64,000 bases of DNA from the NCBI RefSeq assembly GCF_950295315.1, contig NC_080171.1:115873064-115937063 (forward strand). The letters run 5' to 3'. Below the pieces are notes generated by a model. It saw only the letters and a program-made list of their open reading frames with translations. It did no database searches and was not told the DNA's origin. Every line of letters starts with the position of its first letter. Within the stretch, counting starts at the first letter, position 1. Source of the stretch: Erinaceus europaeus. Taxonomy: Eukaryota; Chordata; Mammalia; Eulipotyphla; Erinaceidae. Below are positions 9,194 through 19,437 of the stretch, piece after piece. The position numbers and the translations under genes were made by a program.

Positions 9194-10140
9194 GTCTTGA
9201 AATTTTAAGAAATGTGTGGCCATTTGTGTGCGGCACCAAAATCTTCCTCTGGTATCTCTCTTTGGATAATCTTCCTTCCAGCCAGCCCCCTGCTGCCATT
9301 CTTCCCTCTTCACAGCCTGTTCAACAGAAGGCAAGGCTTAATTTAGTCGAGGCTAGTTACATGGTCTCACAGGACTTACATGGAAGCTACTTAAAACCAA
9401 ATTCATCTCAGAATGGGTGTCCATGCCTGACTGAGTCTGCTTTGCCCCCTCAGTTCTGGTTCCCTGTGTCCAGAGGTTCTCAACACCTGTCCACATCGCA
9501 AGTCTAGTCTTTATTCTGCCGCTGAGAGAGCTAGAGTCAGATCCTTTTGTTTGTTGGCAAATAACTCTGATTAATAGATTAAGAGGAAAACTAGAAGGGG
9601 GGTAGGAGAAAAACAAGGGAAGAAAATATAAAGAAAGTGAGGGGAAAGGAACAAAAAGAATGAACACAACTTTTGCCTTTTTTTTTTTTTAATTCAGACA
9701 GCAAATTTTGCCCAATAAGCAGGAAAAAAAAATGTCTCTTCAGCAGTATTAGTAAGGCTTTGCTAGCAGAGTCTTAAAACATGTAAAAGAGTAATAAAAA
9801 CAAAGCAATTATAGTGTTCTCCCTACTAAAATAATAGACAATGTAGCTTATTTTGCAAAAAGAAGATTGTTGCTGCTTGTTATGTTTTTTAAGAAGTCAA
9901 TACTGTAATACTTTTTTTACATAAAGCTTAATAACTTTTTCCTTTATTTCATAATATAACTTGCTTACTTGACTCCTCATGACTGGAGATAGATCTGGGG
10001 GGGGGGGGGTAAAGTATATAACTGTCAAGTAAAAATGAAGTAAATTATGTGAGGAAATAACAGAACATACTGTTTTCCCAATAAGAACCAGGATAATTGT
10101 TGTGCACTATGCTTATCAGTATGCCCTAAAGCTGGGCAGT
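9194..10140. other. Spacer, no gene seen
   Basis: Low-repeat DNA with a G run at 10000-10011 and A/T-rich tracts. No coding or structured signal was recognised. Confidence 0.5.
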
Positions 10141-10168
10141 TTAATGGCTTTACTTTGAGTACATTGGT

Positions 10169-10653
10169 GTGGGCCTAGAATTCAAGAAAGGCTCAGCTGG
10201 CCAGCGTGTATGGAACTCACAGCTAAGGGGCATTCCAACATGGTTTCTCTCCTCATCTATGGAACCGTGGGTTTACTGGCCTCTCTCCTGTTTAGTATCT
10301 CTAGGGCATTTCTCAGTAAGATGTTGTCAGGATATTTTCAAGTCTTACATGCCAGGCTTCCACGAGGAAGAAAGTTGTCATGCTGTCAAGGTATCTGTCC
10401 AAATAAAGCTTCTGCCATATTGTGTGGGTGGAGAGAGAGAGTCCATTCTTCATAGGTGGATGGGTTGCATTGAATCGACCTTCTCATGGTGCATCCCGTG
10501 AGTACCCATTCATTGGGGAAACTGACGATCCTTCCTAGCCGACTGAATCCACATGGATCCCAGTCACTTTCAAAGCCAGCAACAAGCAGTTCCTGACAGC
10601 TTTCAACCTGACATTGTTGACTGGCTATGGAAGAAGGGCAAACGCTAGAAGAA
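10169..10653 (+). mobile_element. Possible non-autonomous element with a Vingi-type 3' end
   Basis: The last 50 bp (10604-10653) match the 3' end of the LINE fragment at 37477-37526: CAACCTGAC, TGTTGACTGGCTA, GGAAGAAGGGCAAACGC, TAGAAGAA. Upstream about 430 bp show no resemblance to that LINE's coding region. Either a decayed LINE or a passenger element that borrowed the LINE 3' end. The left boundary is a guess. Confidence 0.4.
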
Positions 10654-10740
10654 TAGGTGGATGGATGTTCACATCGCAAAACAGTGTGGAAGATGAAAGA
10701 GGAGTGAGCTTTACTTTAGAAAAAACATGCAGGGCGGGGG

Positions 10741-10956
10741 GATGGGCCAGGTGGTGGCGCACCTGGTTGAGTGCACATGTTACAATGTGCAAGGACCTGG
10801 GTTCGAGCCCTAGTCCCCACCTGCAGGGGAAAGCTTCACAAGCAGTGAAGCAGATCTGCAGGTGTCTCTCTGTCCCTCTGCCTTTCTCTACCTCCCCTTC
10901 CCTCTCAATTTCTCTCTGTCTCTATCCAATAATAAATAAATAAAAATATAAAAAAG
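10741..10956 (+). mobile_element. Type B SINE
   Basis: Complete: GGGCCAGGTGGTGGCGCACC head, GGGTTCGAGCCC B box, CCAATAATAAATAAATAAAA end. Confidence 0.9.
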
Positions 10957-11237
10957 GGAGAGTCGGATGGTAGTGCGGTGGATTAAGCACATGTAGCACA
11001 AAGCGCAAGGACCGGCATAAGGATCCCGGTTTGAGCCCCCAGCTCCCCACCTGCAGGGGAGTCGCTTCACAGGCGGTGAAGCAGGTCTGCAGGTGTCTGT
11101 CTTTCTCTCCTCCTCTCTGTCTTCCCCTTCTCTCCATTTCTCTCTGTCCTATCCAACAATGACGACATTAATAACAATAACTACAACAATAAAACAACAA
11201 GAGCAACAAAAGGGAATAAATAAATATTTTTTTAAAA
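10957..11237 (+). mobile_element. Type A SINE
   Basis: Complete sense copy directly after a type B copy: GTCGGATGGTAGTGCGGTGG head, CAACAAGAGCAACAAAAGGG end. Confidence 0.9.
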
Positions 11238-11259
11238 AGGAAGAAAGGAAGGGAAAGAA

Positions 11260-11425
11260 ATCTGGGTTTGAGCCCCCGGTCCCCACCTGCAGGGGAAAAG
11301 CTTTGTGAGTGGTGAAGCAGGGCTGCCGGTGTCTCTTTCTCTCTTTCTCTCTATCTCCCCCTTCCATCTCAATTTCTGATTGTCTGTATCCAATAAATAA
11401 ATAAAGATATTTTTTTAAAAAATAA
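11260..11425 (+). mobile_element. Type B SINE, 5'-truncated
   Basis: Begins at the B box (CTGGGTTTGAGCCCC) and runs to CCAATAAATAAATAAAG. The head is missing. Confidence 0.8.
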
Positions 11426-11428
11426 AAG

Positions 11429-11600
11429 AGTGGTCCGGGAGGTGGTGCAGTGGATAAGGCATTGGGCTCTCAAGCATGAGGTCCTGAGTTCAATCCCCAG
11501 CAGCACATGTACCAGAGTGATGTCTGGTTCTCTCTCTCTCTCTCCTATCATTTCTCTTGAATCAATAAATAAAATATTTTTAAAAATAATAATAATAAAA
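11429..11600 (+). mobile_element. Type C SINE
   Basis: GGTCCGGGAGGTGGTGCAGTGG head, GAGTTCAATCCCC B box, ACATGTACCAGAGTGATG core, (AATA)n tail. Confidence 0.9.
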
Positions 11601-11911
11601 CAAAAATGCCACAGTGTAAAGTGTTTGATCTTTATTGATTTGTAATAATCCTGAAATTAAAAGGTCACCAAGTGAAAACACTTAGCTTTTTCTGTATTAA
11701 TTTTTACTTTGTTTATGTCAATATAACTTTGAAATTAGAAAATTTCATGTTCATTCATGTTGATAAGTTAAACTACCCAAAAACATATGCTTTACGTTAA
11801 TAAAATTTCTCCAGCCCTCATTTGATCTATACTTTTTTTTTTATGTAATGACTGTGTCTTTCCACATGTTTATGCAAACTGATACAAACACAGACATAAA
11901 CACTCACAGAT
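11601..11911. other. Spacer, AT-rich
   Basis: AT-rich DNA. Nothing recognised apart from the left TSD of the next SINE. Confidence 0.5.
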
Positions 11912-12042
11912 AGGGCGAGGGGTAGACAGCATAATGGTCATGCAAAGAAACTCTCATGCCTGAGGCTCCAAAGTCCCAGGTTCAATCCACCATAAACCAG
12001 AGCTGAGCAGTGCTCTGGTAAAAAATTAAAAACAATAAATAA
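11912..12042 (+). mobile_element. Type D SINE with perfect TSD
   Basis: AAACACTCACAGAT occurs at 11898-11911 and 12043-12056. The element runs from AGGGCGAGGGGTAGACAGC to CAGTGCTCTGGT plus an A-rich tail. Confidence 0.95.
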
Positions 12043-12089
12043 AAACACTCACAGATGTTCGTGGGTGGCTGTCTTTAGAAAAACCAAAC

Positions 12090-12245
12090 AATAACATGCA
12101 TCTTGTTCTTCAACTGGCTAATCACTCGCTAGACCCAGGGCATAAGCCAGGCACAAATCCGAACTTTGTTAAGGACTGAGTAGTATTCCATGACTGGAAG
12201 ACACTATAATGTCCTCAACCATTTCCCTGTTGCAGGGTTTTTTGC
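12090..12245 (-). mobile_element. Old L1 fragment
   Basis: The plus strand shows GACTGAGTAGTATTCCATGAC and a decayed CATTTCCCTGTTGCAGGG, the reverse of the L1 ORF2 C-terminal region. Confidence 0.5.
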
Positions 12246-12312
12246 AGGTCATATCTGATACCCTGTGGGGCACACTACTTTCCAGACAGTGGAAGCTTGT
12301 CACCATCTGTTT

Positions 12313-12428
12313 GCTTTTTAACAAGAGACTGCTCAACTCTGGCCGATGGTGGTGTGGGGGATTGAACCTGGGACCTCAGAGCCTCAGGCATGAGAGTCTG
12401 TTTGCATAACCATTATGCTATTTAAGAC
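12313..12428 (-). mobile_element. Type D SINE
   Basis: Antisense: GACTGCTCAACTCTGGCCG, GGGGATTGAACCTGGGACC, TTTGCATAACCATTATGC. Confidence 0.85.
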
Positions 12429-12479
12429 CCCTTTCACCCTCTGTATGAATGTCTGGAACCTGTTTTTCTACTGTAACAA

Positions 12480-12670
12480 GTATGAGTCTGCAGCCCTAGA
12501 GGACCTTCAGCCTGTTATCTTGAACAATCCCTGTGAGTAAAGCCATCTTAGAATTCCTGTGCATGGCGTGTAGCCAAGAAACACACTTGATGTTTTAAGC
12601 CACTGATGTTCTTAACTATTTGTTGTGCTTTATTTCTGCTGGCTTAACTAGCACATCCTAACATGCACAG
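12480..12670. mobile_element. Possible ancient LTR or DNA-element remnant
   Basis: TTTTAAGCCACTGATGTTC with TTTGTTGTGCTTTATTTCTGC resembles the conserved ends of ancient mammalian LTR-type repeats. It is strongly decayed and the class is not certain. Confidence 0.3.
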
Positions 12671-12739
12671 CCCAACTGGTGACACTGGGCTGTTGGTTTC
12701 TCCCTCTTTTTTCCTCTTCTCCCTCCCTCCACTATCATT

Positions 12740-13205
12740 GCGAACTGTGCTGTATAAAGCTTCCTTATAGAGAGATATATCTATACATCTGGGTACTTTC
12801 ATGTTTATGGGATAGATTCCAGCAGGTTTACTGCTGGGTGAAATGATTTTGACTTTTCAATATATATATATATATTTTAGATTATGTTCCCAAAAGTTCT
12901 CGCAAGTCACACTGCTCTAAGCAAAGTAAAAATGTTTGTCATTCATTTTAGTTTTTGCCAATTTGATTAGTAAAACAATGAAATCTTATTACTGCATTAA
13001 TTTGCATTTCCCACACTAATTCCCAACAATCCACACTCAACAGTAATCTGGGGGCACATGATGCCTTCTAATTTTTCAATCTAATGAGTTTAAACTGCTA
13101 TTTCATTGTTGGTATAATTTCCATTTTTCTCACCCAATTTTTAGATGTTTATTAGCCATATAAAATTGTCCTATAAAATGTCTTTTCCTGTTCTTCCATT
13201 CATTT
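12740..13205 (-). mobile_element. Old L1 ORF2/3' fragment
   Basis: Reversed L1 landmarks in order: CTGCTGGGTGAAATGATTTTG, ATTAATTTGCATTTCCC, CACCCAATTTTTAGATG, TTAGCCATATAAAATTG. Diverged, no open frame. Confidence 0.65.
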
Positions 13206-13319
13206 TTCGAAGGGGGTGTTTTTATTATTTACAAGAGAACTTTCAAGGACTGTGAGAACAGATTCCAGCAGTGCATACTGGCAGTGCAGTGCATGTGCAG
13301 GAAACATCAAGAGTCATAT

Positions 13320-14215
13320 CTCAACAAAAAAGACAACAAATAACCCCATCCAAAAATGGGGGGAGGACATGGACAGAATATTCACCACAGAAGAGATCCA
13401 AAAGGCTGAAAAACAAATGAAAAAATGCTCCAAGTCTCTGATTGTCAGAGAAATGCACATAAAGACAACAATGAGATACCACTTCACTCCTGTGAGAATG
13501 TCATACATCAGAAAAGGTAACAGCAACAAATGCTGGAGAGGTTTGGGGTCAAAGGAACTCTCCTGCACTGCTGGTGGGAATGTCAATTGGTCCAACCTCT
13601 GGAGAACAGTCTGGAGAACTCTCAGAAGGCTAGAAATGGACCTACCCTATGATCCTGCAATTCCTCTCCTGGGATATATCCTAAGGAACCCAACATATCC
13701 ATCCAAAAAGATCTGTGTATACCCATGTTCATAGCAGCACAATTTGTAATAGCCAAAACCTGGAAGCAGCCCAGGTGTCCAACAACAGATGAGTGGCTGA
13801 GCAAGTTGTGGTATATATACACAATGGAATTCTACCCAGCTATTAAAAATGGTGACTTCACCATTTTCAGCCCATCTTGGATGGAGCTTGAAAACTTTAT
13901 GTTAAGTGAAATAAGTCAGAAATAGAAGGATGAGTATGGGATGATCTCACTCTCAGGCAGAAGTTGAAAAACAAGATCAGAAAAGAAAACACAAGTAGAA
14001 CCTGAACTGGAATTGGCGTATTGCACCAAAGTAAAAGACTCTAGGGTGGGTGGGTGGAGAGAATACAGGTCCAAGAAGGATGACAGAGGACCTAGTGAGG
14101 GTTGTATTGTTATATGGAAAACTGGGAAATGTTATGTATGTACAAACTATTGTATTTACTGTTGAATGTAAAACATTAATCCCCCAATAAAGAAATTTAA
14201 AAAGAAATTTGAAAA
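13320..14215 (+). mobile_element. L1 fragment: ORF2 C-terminus plus 3' UTR
   Basis: Translated frames read [42 protein letters not shown], then DPAIPLLG and IAKTWKQPRCPTTDEWL, which is the C-terminal region of L1 ORF2 after the reverse transcriptase. The frame breaks near 13550 ([11 protein letters not shown] then out of frame) and again near 13675. The 3' UTR contains GTGAAATAAGTCAGAAATAG and ends CCCCAATAAAGAAATTT at about 14200. It is 5'-truncated at about 13320, the usual result of incomplete target-primed reverse transcription. It cannot move by itself. Confidence 0.9.
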
Positions 14216-14229
14216 AAGTTGTAGGAAGG

Positions 14230-14350
14230 GTGGGGCTAGACAGCATAATGGTTATGCAAAGGAGATTCTCATGCCTGGCTTCAAAATCCCAGGTTCAATA
14301 CCCTGCACCACTATAAGCCAGAGCTGATCAATGTTCTGATAAAAAAGAAA
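14230..14350 (+). mobile_element. Type D SINE
   Basis: GGGGCTAGACAGCATAATGG head, CCAGGTTCAATACCC, CCAGAGCTGATCAATG end. Confidence 0.85.
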
Positions 14351-14371
14351 TTAATTATAACTATTTTTACC

Positions 14372-14660
14372 TGGGCCAGGTACACCGGGTTAAGCACACA
14401 CACTCCAAAGCTCAAGGACAAGGACCCAACAGGGACCAAGTTCCAGCCCCACTCCCCATCTGCAGTGGTGACTTCACAAGCGGTGAAGCAGGGCTGCAGG
14501 TGTCTCTCTCTCTCCCTCTCTTCCTCCTCCCCTCTCAATTTCTTTCTGTCTCACCCAATAAAAAAAAAAAAAGTGGAAAAAATGGCCACCAAAGGGCAGT
14601 GGTTTCCTAGTGCAGGCACCGAACCCCAATGATAAGCCTGGAGGAAAAGAAAAGAAAAAG
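14372..14660 (+). mobile_element. Type A SINE, long form
   Basis: CCGGGTTAAGCACACAC head fragment, GCGGTGAAGCAGGGCTGC body, and a diverged long-form block ending AAGCCTGGAGG. Confidence 0.75.
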
Positions 14661-15055
14661 GTTTTTACCTAAATATTACTTGTCTCTTGTCTTTGCTGGT
14701 ATCTTTATGTTGTGTAATATTCAAATATTATGTGTTGAAATGCATCGTCTTGGGAAAATGAAAAAATCCTGGAGATGGATGGTGGTGGTGGTTGCACCAT
14801 GTGACGATGTTAATGCTACTGAGAACTGCACAGGGCAAATGGTGACATTTTTATTATGTGCCTTTTATCAAGTAAGAAACAGAACTATATGTGATCTTCT
14901 TATAGCTTCTGGGTTTCCTTTCCTACTAAGGAAGGCCTCCTAAAATGATAAATATTTTCCTATAAATAAAAAAAGTAAATAAATATAATGTGGAAAAATA
15001 TATTTTCCTAAAATCACATATATAGTATAGCTTCATTTTGTATATAAACATTTTC
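14661..15055. other. Spacer, no gene seen
   Basis: AT-rich DNA. A 104-codon open frame (14629-14943) starts inside the SINE and shows no domain. Confidence 0.5.
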
Positions 15056-15059
15056 TCTC

Positions 15060-15063
15060 TCTC

Positions 15064-15106
<43 letters not shown>

Positions 15107-15162
15107 TATTTCTTTATTTCTTTCTTTCTTTCTTCCTTTCTTTCTTTCTTTCTTTCTTTCAT
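15060..15162. repeat. (CTTT)n microsatellite
   Basis: About 100 bp of TTTC repeats with interruptions, formed in the T-rich tail of the antisense SINE that follows. Confidence 0.95.
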
Positions 15163-15218
15163 CTATCAGGGTTATCACTGGGGCTGGATATTATCACTTG
15201 TAAGACTCCTACTCACTG

Positions 15219-15488
15219 GGGGCCGGGCAGTAGCACAGCAGGTTAAGTGCACGTGGTGCAAGGTGCAAGGACAGGACTAAGGATCCCGGTTTGAGCCACC
15301 GGTTCCCCACTTGCAGGTGTGTCATCTCACAAGCGGTGAAGCAGGTCTACAGGTGTCTATCTTTCCCCTTCTCTGTTGTCTCCTCCTCTCTCCATTTCTC
15401 TCTGTCCTACCCAACAAAGACAACATCAATAATAACAATAATAACCATAACTACAATAAAACAACAAGGGCAAAAAAAAAAAAAAAAA
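15219..15488 (+). mobile_element. Type A SINE nested in a long-form SINE
   Basis: GGGCCGGGCAGTAGCACAGC head to CAACAAGGGC plus A run. Opposite in orientation to its host. Confidence 0.85.
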
Positions 15489-15540
15489 GAATCCACCAAA
15501 CCAAGTGGCCATTTTTTCCTTTTTTTTTTTCTTTATTTGA

Positions 15541-15790
15541 TAGGACAAAGAGAATATGAGGGGGAGAGGGAGATAGAAAGACAGAGAGACACCTGCAGTA
15601 CTTCACTGCTCATGAAACTTCCCCTATTTGATAGGACAAAGAGAATATGAAGGGGAGAAAGAGACAGAGAGACACCTGCAGTACTTCACTGCTCATGAAA
15701 CTTCCCCTATTTGGCAGGACAAAGAGAATATGAAGAGGAAAAGGAGACAGAGAGACACCTGCAGTGCTTACTTCACTGCTCATGAAGTTC
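15541..15790. repeat. Threefold tandem duplication inside a SINE
   Basis: GGACAAAGAGAATATGA starts at 15543, 15634 and 15717, each followed by GACACCTGCAGT...CTTCACTGCTCATGAA. Unit lengths are 91 and 83 bp. Confidence 0.9.
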
Positions 15791-15835
15791 CCCCTGCAGA
15801 TGGGGAGCGGGGCCTTGAATCCAGGTGTTCTGCTT

Positions 15836-15990
15836 TTTGTGTTTGTTTCCCAGAGCCCTGCTCATCTCTGGTTGATGGTGGTGCAGGGGATTGAACCTGG
15901 GACTTTGGAGATGAGAGTCTCTTTAGGTATGAAAGCCTTAGGTATGAGAGTTTCTTTGCATACCCATTATGCTATCTACTGCCCCCCCAA
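15836..15990 (-). mobile_element. Type D SINE nested in the same host
   Basis: Antisense: CCCAGAGCCCTGCTCATC, GGGGATTGAACCTGGGAC, a partly duplicated GGTATGA(G/A)AG, TTGCATACCCATTATGC. Confidence 0.85.
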
Positions 15991-16192
15991 CCCAGGATTT
16001 TTGTGCAAGGTAATGTGTGTATTAAACCCGGTGCTTTGACCTGGCCCCACACTAACACTTCCAATCCATCTGTATCTTATTTTCTTAATGCAGTGTTGGG
16101 GACTAAAACCAGGTCTTTGCGCCCTATCATTTATTTATTTATTTTTCTGAGAGAAGTGTGTGTGGTTGGGGGAGGGGTTAGAAAAGAGAGAG

Positions 16193-16400
16193 AGGGGCCA
16201 GGAGGTGTCACATCTGGTTAAGAACTCACATTACAATGTGCAAGGACCTGAGTTCAAGCCCCTGGTCCCCACCTACAGGGGGAAAGCTTCATGAGTGGGG
16301 AAGCAGGGCTGCAGATGTCTCTCTGTCTCTTTCCCTCTCTCTTCCCCCTCCCCCCTCAATTGATCTCTGTCTCTGTCTAATAATAAACAAACAAGTTTTG
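16193..16400 (+). mobile_element. Type B SINE
   Basis: GGGGCCAGGAGGTGTCACATC head, GAGTTCAAGCCCC B box, CTAATAATAAACAAAC tail. Confidence 0.85.
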
Positions 16401-16419
16401 AGAGAGAGAGAGACAGCAA

Positions 16420-16540
16420 AGCACCTCCCCACCACTCAGGGCATTCCCTTGGTGTTTTCCATGGTGCCTCTATGTACTAATAGGGGTGAAACCAAGGGCC
16501 TCACACATGTACTTTACCCACCAAATCATTTCCCAAAACT
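16420..16540 (-). mobile_element. Old SINE fragment
   Basis: GGGTGAAACCAAGGGCCTC looks like a reversed B-box region and TACCCACCAAATCATTTCCC like a reversed head. Diverged. Confidence 0.4.
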
Positions 16541-16542
16541 TT

Positions 16543-17775
16543 TTTTAAATTTATTTATAAAATGGAAATATTGACAAGACCATAGGATAAAAGGGGTAAA
16601 ATTCCACACAATTTCCACCACCAGAACTCCGTATCCCAGCCCCTCCCTCGAAAGCTTTCTTATTCTTTATCCCTCTGGATAGCGTGAGGGTGTTTCTTCC
16701 CAGGCACATGCTCTCTGGGTTGGAGAGAACTTGACCGGAGTCAACCTGGGCTGCTGCTTACTCAGCGATGTGGGAGAGAGACCAGGAACTCGTGGCAGAG
16801 CAGGAGCACAATGCGTCTTTATTGATCAGAGACAACGCTTTTATATCTTAGAAAACTGGAAGTGGCAAGTCAGAAAAGAAAATGGCTAGGAAAGGGGGGG
16901 TGGAGAAAAGGAAGGAGCAGGCTAATGGTAGAAACTCCCTTAGCAACTGTTGCAAAGGTTTTAACCAGTGGGATTAATTAATACCCTGCAGGCAGGGCGG
17001 GTCTCGAGGTAGAAAGAAGATAGATCAGGCAAAACAATGATTATGTAAATAGGCCATCGTGTCAGCAATGGAGGATGGAGCAGGGGGCTGCCTGACACCT
17101 CTGGGAGCATGGACCCAGGATCTTGCAGAAGGTGGAAGGTCTGACTTCTGCGATTGCTTCTCCACTGTACAAGGGAATTGGCAGGTCAATCTACACCCCC
17201 AGTCTGTCTGTCTCTTTCCCTAGTGGGGCAGGGATCTGGAGACGTGGGGCTCCAGGACACATTGGGAAGGTCATCTTTCCAGTGAAGTCAGGTTGGCAGC
17301 ATGGTAGCATCTGTAACTTGGCGGCAGAGTAATGAAGCTGGAGGGTTGACATCCCACGCCTGGCGTCTCTGGACACAATCCAAAGTGAAACATGCCGAGG
17401 TGGTACTGGTTGTATTGATTAGGTTGGGATCAGCAAATGCAGTATCAGTTGGTATATGAATTGAGAGAAGCATGCAGGAAAGTAAGCCCCTCCCTAGATT
17501 TTCCAGAACTGGGAGAAATAAGGGCTTTATAGAGAATGGGGAAGGTTCCTGCTGTTTTAAGGGTTTAAGAAGGCAATAGATAATTATTATTATACCAAGA
17601 TATCTGGAAATTTGGTTGTCTTTGAAAATCCCTTTGTTAGGATTTGCTGTATCATACAAGACCTCACCGTAATTTATGTCCTTTCATGCTGTGTACAAAG
17701 GGCTGTGTTTGCTATAGTGATGCGGCCAGTTGCTTCTGTTCTCCCTGGTCTAATATTACAGGTGATTTAATATCA
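16543..17775 (-). mobile_element. Repeat F (probable retrotransposon 3' region), split by an LTR
   Basis: Antisense copy of a long interspersed repeat also seen at 25495, 30712, 35262 and 53575. Shared landmarks are CATAGGATAAAAGGGGTAAA, TCTGGGAGCATGGACCC, GTGGGGCAGG and GAAGTCAGGTTGGC. In sense orientation the 3' end of other copies finishes GGAATT(T/A)TACCCCT...AATAAA-like plus A-rich DNA, which suggests an L1-like 3' untranslated region. The class is inferred, not proven. Confidence 0.6.
16678..17097 (-). mobile_element. Solo LTR, class II-like, antisense
   Basis: A 420-bp unit in repeat F, flanked by CCTCTG (16672-16677 and 17098-17103). In sense orientation it starts TGTCAGGCAG, has TATAAAA (reverse of 16849-16855) and AATAAA (reverse of 16818-16823). 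It ends without a canonical CA unless the TSD is shortened to 4 bp. Same family and length as the LTR at 8560-8978, opposite orientation. Confidence 0.8.
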
Positions 17776-17787
17776 GAACTTATTTTT

Positions 17788-18061
17788 TAAATATTTATTT
17801 GTTTATTCTCTTTTGTTGCCCTTCTTGTTTTATTGTTGTAGTTATTATTGATGTTGTTGTTGGATCAGACAGAGAGAAATGGAGAGAGGAAGGGAAGACA
17901 GAGAGGGAGCGAGAAAGACAAGACACCTGCAGACCTGCTTCACCGCCTATGAAGCGACTCCCCTGCAGGTGGAGAGCCAGGGGCTCAAACCAGGATCCTT
18001 ACTCTGGTCCTTGCGCTTTGTGCCACATGCACTTAACCCATTGCACCACTGCCAGACTCCC
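17788..18061 (-). mobile_element. Type A SINE with perfect TSD
   Basis: CAGAACTTATTTTT flanks it at 17774-17787 and 18062-18075. Complete antisense copy. Confidence 0.95.
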
Positions 18062-18349
18062 CAGAACTTATTTTTGGATACAAAATGGGGTTGTGGTTTT
18101 CCAGCTGTTAAACCAATTATTCCATTTTGATGCTTTTTGTTATCTCTTTTACTACAGTTTTTTTCCGTATATTTAATTAAATAAATATTGCAGCTGAGTG
18201 TTTTCCTCCTGAAGCCAACAAGTAACTTGTTCTGAGCAGACTCTAAGCTATCCATAGCTGATAAGATTTCTGATCACTCTAAGCAAATACAAACAGAGAT
18301 AAAAATCAGATCTTCCCCAGTGAAGTTATTCTTTAGATAACTAATGTGT

Positions 18350-18378
18350 GAGGGGTGTGTGTGTGTGCGTGCGTGTAC
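18350..18378. repeat. Short (GT)n
   Basis: A GT/GC alternating run. Confidence 0.8.
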
Positions 18379-18394
18379 ATTGGAGGCCTCACAT

Positions 18395-18530
18395 GCTCTG
18401 GGCCACTTTTGCAGTCAGATAAACAGAAACAGAGGGATACAGAAAGGGAGAGACACCATGGGTCCAGAATTTCTTCAGGCATGGCAAGGCATACACCCTC
18501 CCAGGTGAGCTGTCACTCTGGCTTTAATAT
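18395..18530 (-). mobile_element. Type E SINE, decayed
   Basis: Reads in reverse as an old tRNA-type SINE: CCTCCCAGGTGAGCTGTCAC is the reversed head, and GGGAGAGACACCATGG the reversed body. Confidence 0.45.
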
Positions 18531-18547
18531 TCACTTGTTTAATTACC

Positions 18548-18750
18548 CATTTGTTTATTTACTTATTTGATAGAGACAGAGAAAAACTGATGGGGGAAGA
18601 TAGGGATGGAAGGAGAAAGAAGGACACGTCCAGCACTGTGTCCCCCACCACTTGTGAAATTTTCTTCATGCAGATGGGGCCCAGGGGTTTGGACCTGCAT
18701 CACTGCACGATGCATCATGTGCTCTACCAAGTGCCCACCTCCCAGCCCCT
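18548..18750 (-). mobile_element. Type B SINE
   Basis: TTTGTTTATTTACTTATTTG tail end, CACCACTTGTGAAATTTTC, GCCCACCTCCCAGCCCC head. Diverged. Confidence 0.7.
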
Positions 18751-18800
18751 AACCCATACTCTTAAATAAATACACAGCGGAATGCCTCTCTCTCTCTCTC

Positions 18801-19047
18801 TCTTGCCTCCAGGGTTATATCTGGGGTTTGGTGCAGGCACTATGAAGTGACGGCTCCTGTTAGCCATCTATATATATATGATAGGACTGAGAGAAATGGA
18901 GAGAGAAGACAGAGAGGGGAAGAGAAAGACAGACACTTGCAGACCTGCTTCACTGCCTGTGAAGCGACCCCCCCCCCCTGCAGGTGGGGAGCCGGGGGCT
19001 GGAACCAGGATCCTTGCGTGAGTCCTTATGCTTCATACTATGTGTAT
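18801..19047 (-). mobile_element. Type A SINE, long form, head truncated
   Basis: TTGCCTCCAGGGTTATATCTGG block, body and B box GGGGCTGGAACC. The outer tRNA-like head is missing. Confidence 0.8.
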
Positions 19048-19437
19048 TTCTCTTAATGTCTGCATTAATGTAACCAAAATAAAGTTGAAGCTTGGCAATG
19101 AATTAAGGCAATACATATAAACAATAAGACAAGAGCATACCAAGGCCTGAATTATTCATTGTCACTAATATGTAACAATTACAAAGATCTATTTCAATTT
19201 GTATACATGTAGGTATGGCCTAATCATCCTTGAATACTGGATTTATTGACTTCATTATATTATTTAATGTAATAGGATTAAAATTAAATCATTGCTTCTA
19301 AAAACAGATGCATATAGCTACACTTAGGTCTCCAAAATATTTTTCCTAGGAGCACAGTTGCTAATGATTTGCAATTGTTAGGGGGCATTTTCAGTGAGCG
19401 GAGATAATAAAATTCATTTTAAAATGTGGGAGTGGCA
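19048..19437. other. Spacer, AT-rich
   Basis: AT-rich DNA with nothing recognised. Confidence 0.5.

Larger units (their letters stand above)
15163..16050 (-). mobile_element. Long-form SINE split twice and internally triplicated
   Basis: The antisense host starts ATCAGGGTTATCACTGGGGC (15168) and is broken by a sense type A SINE (15219-15488). It resumes GGCCATTTTTTCC, carries a threefold tandem repeat, is broken again by a type D SINE (about 15836-15990), and ends GGTGCTTTGACCTGGCCCC. Confidence 0.7.
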
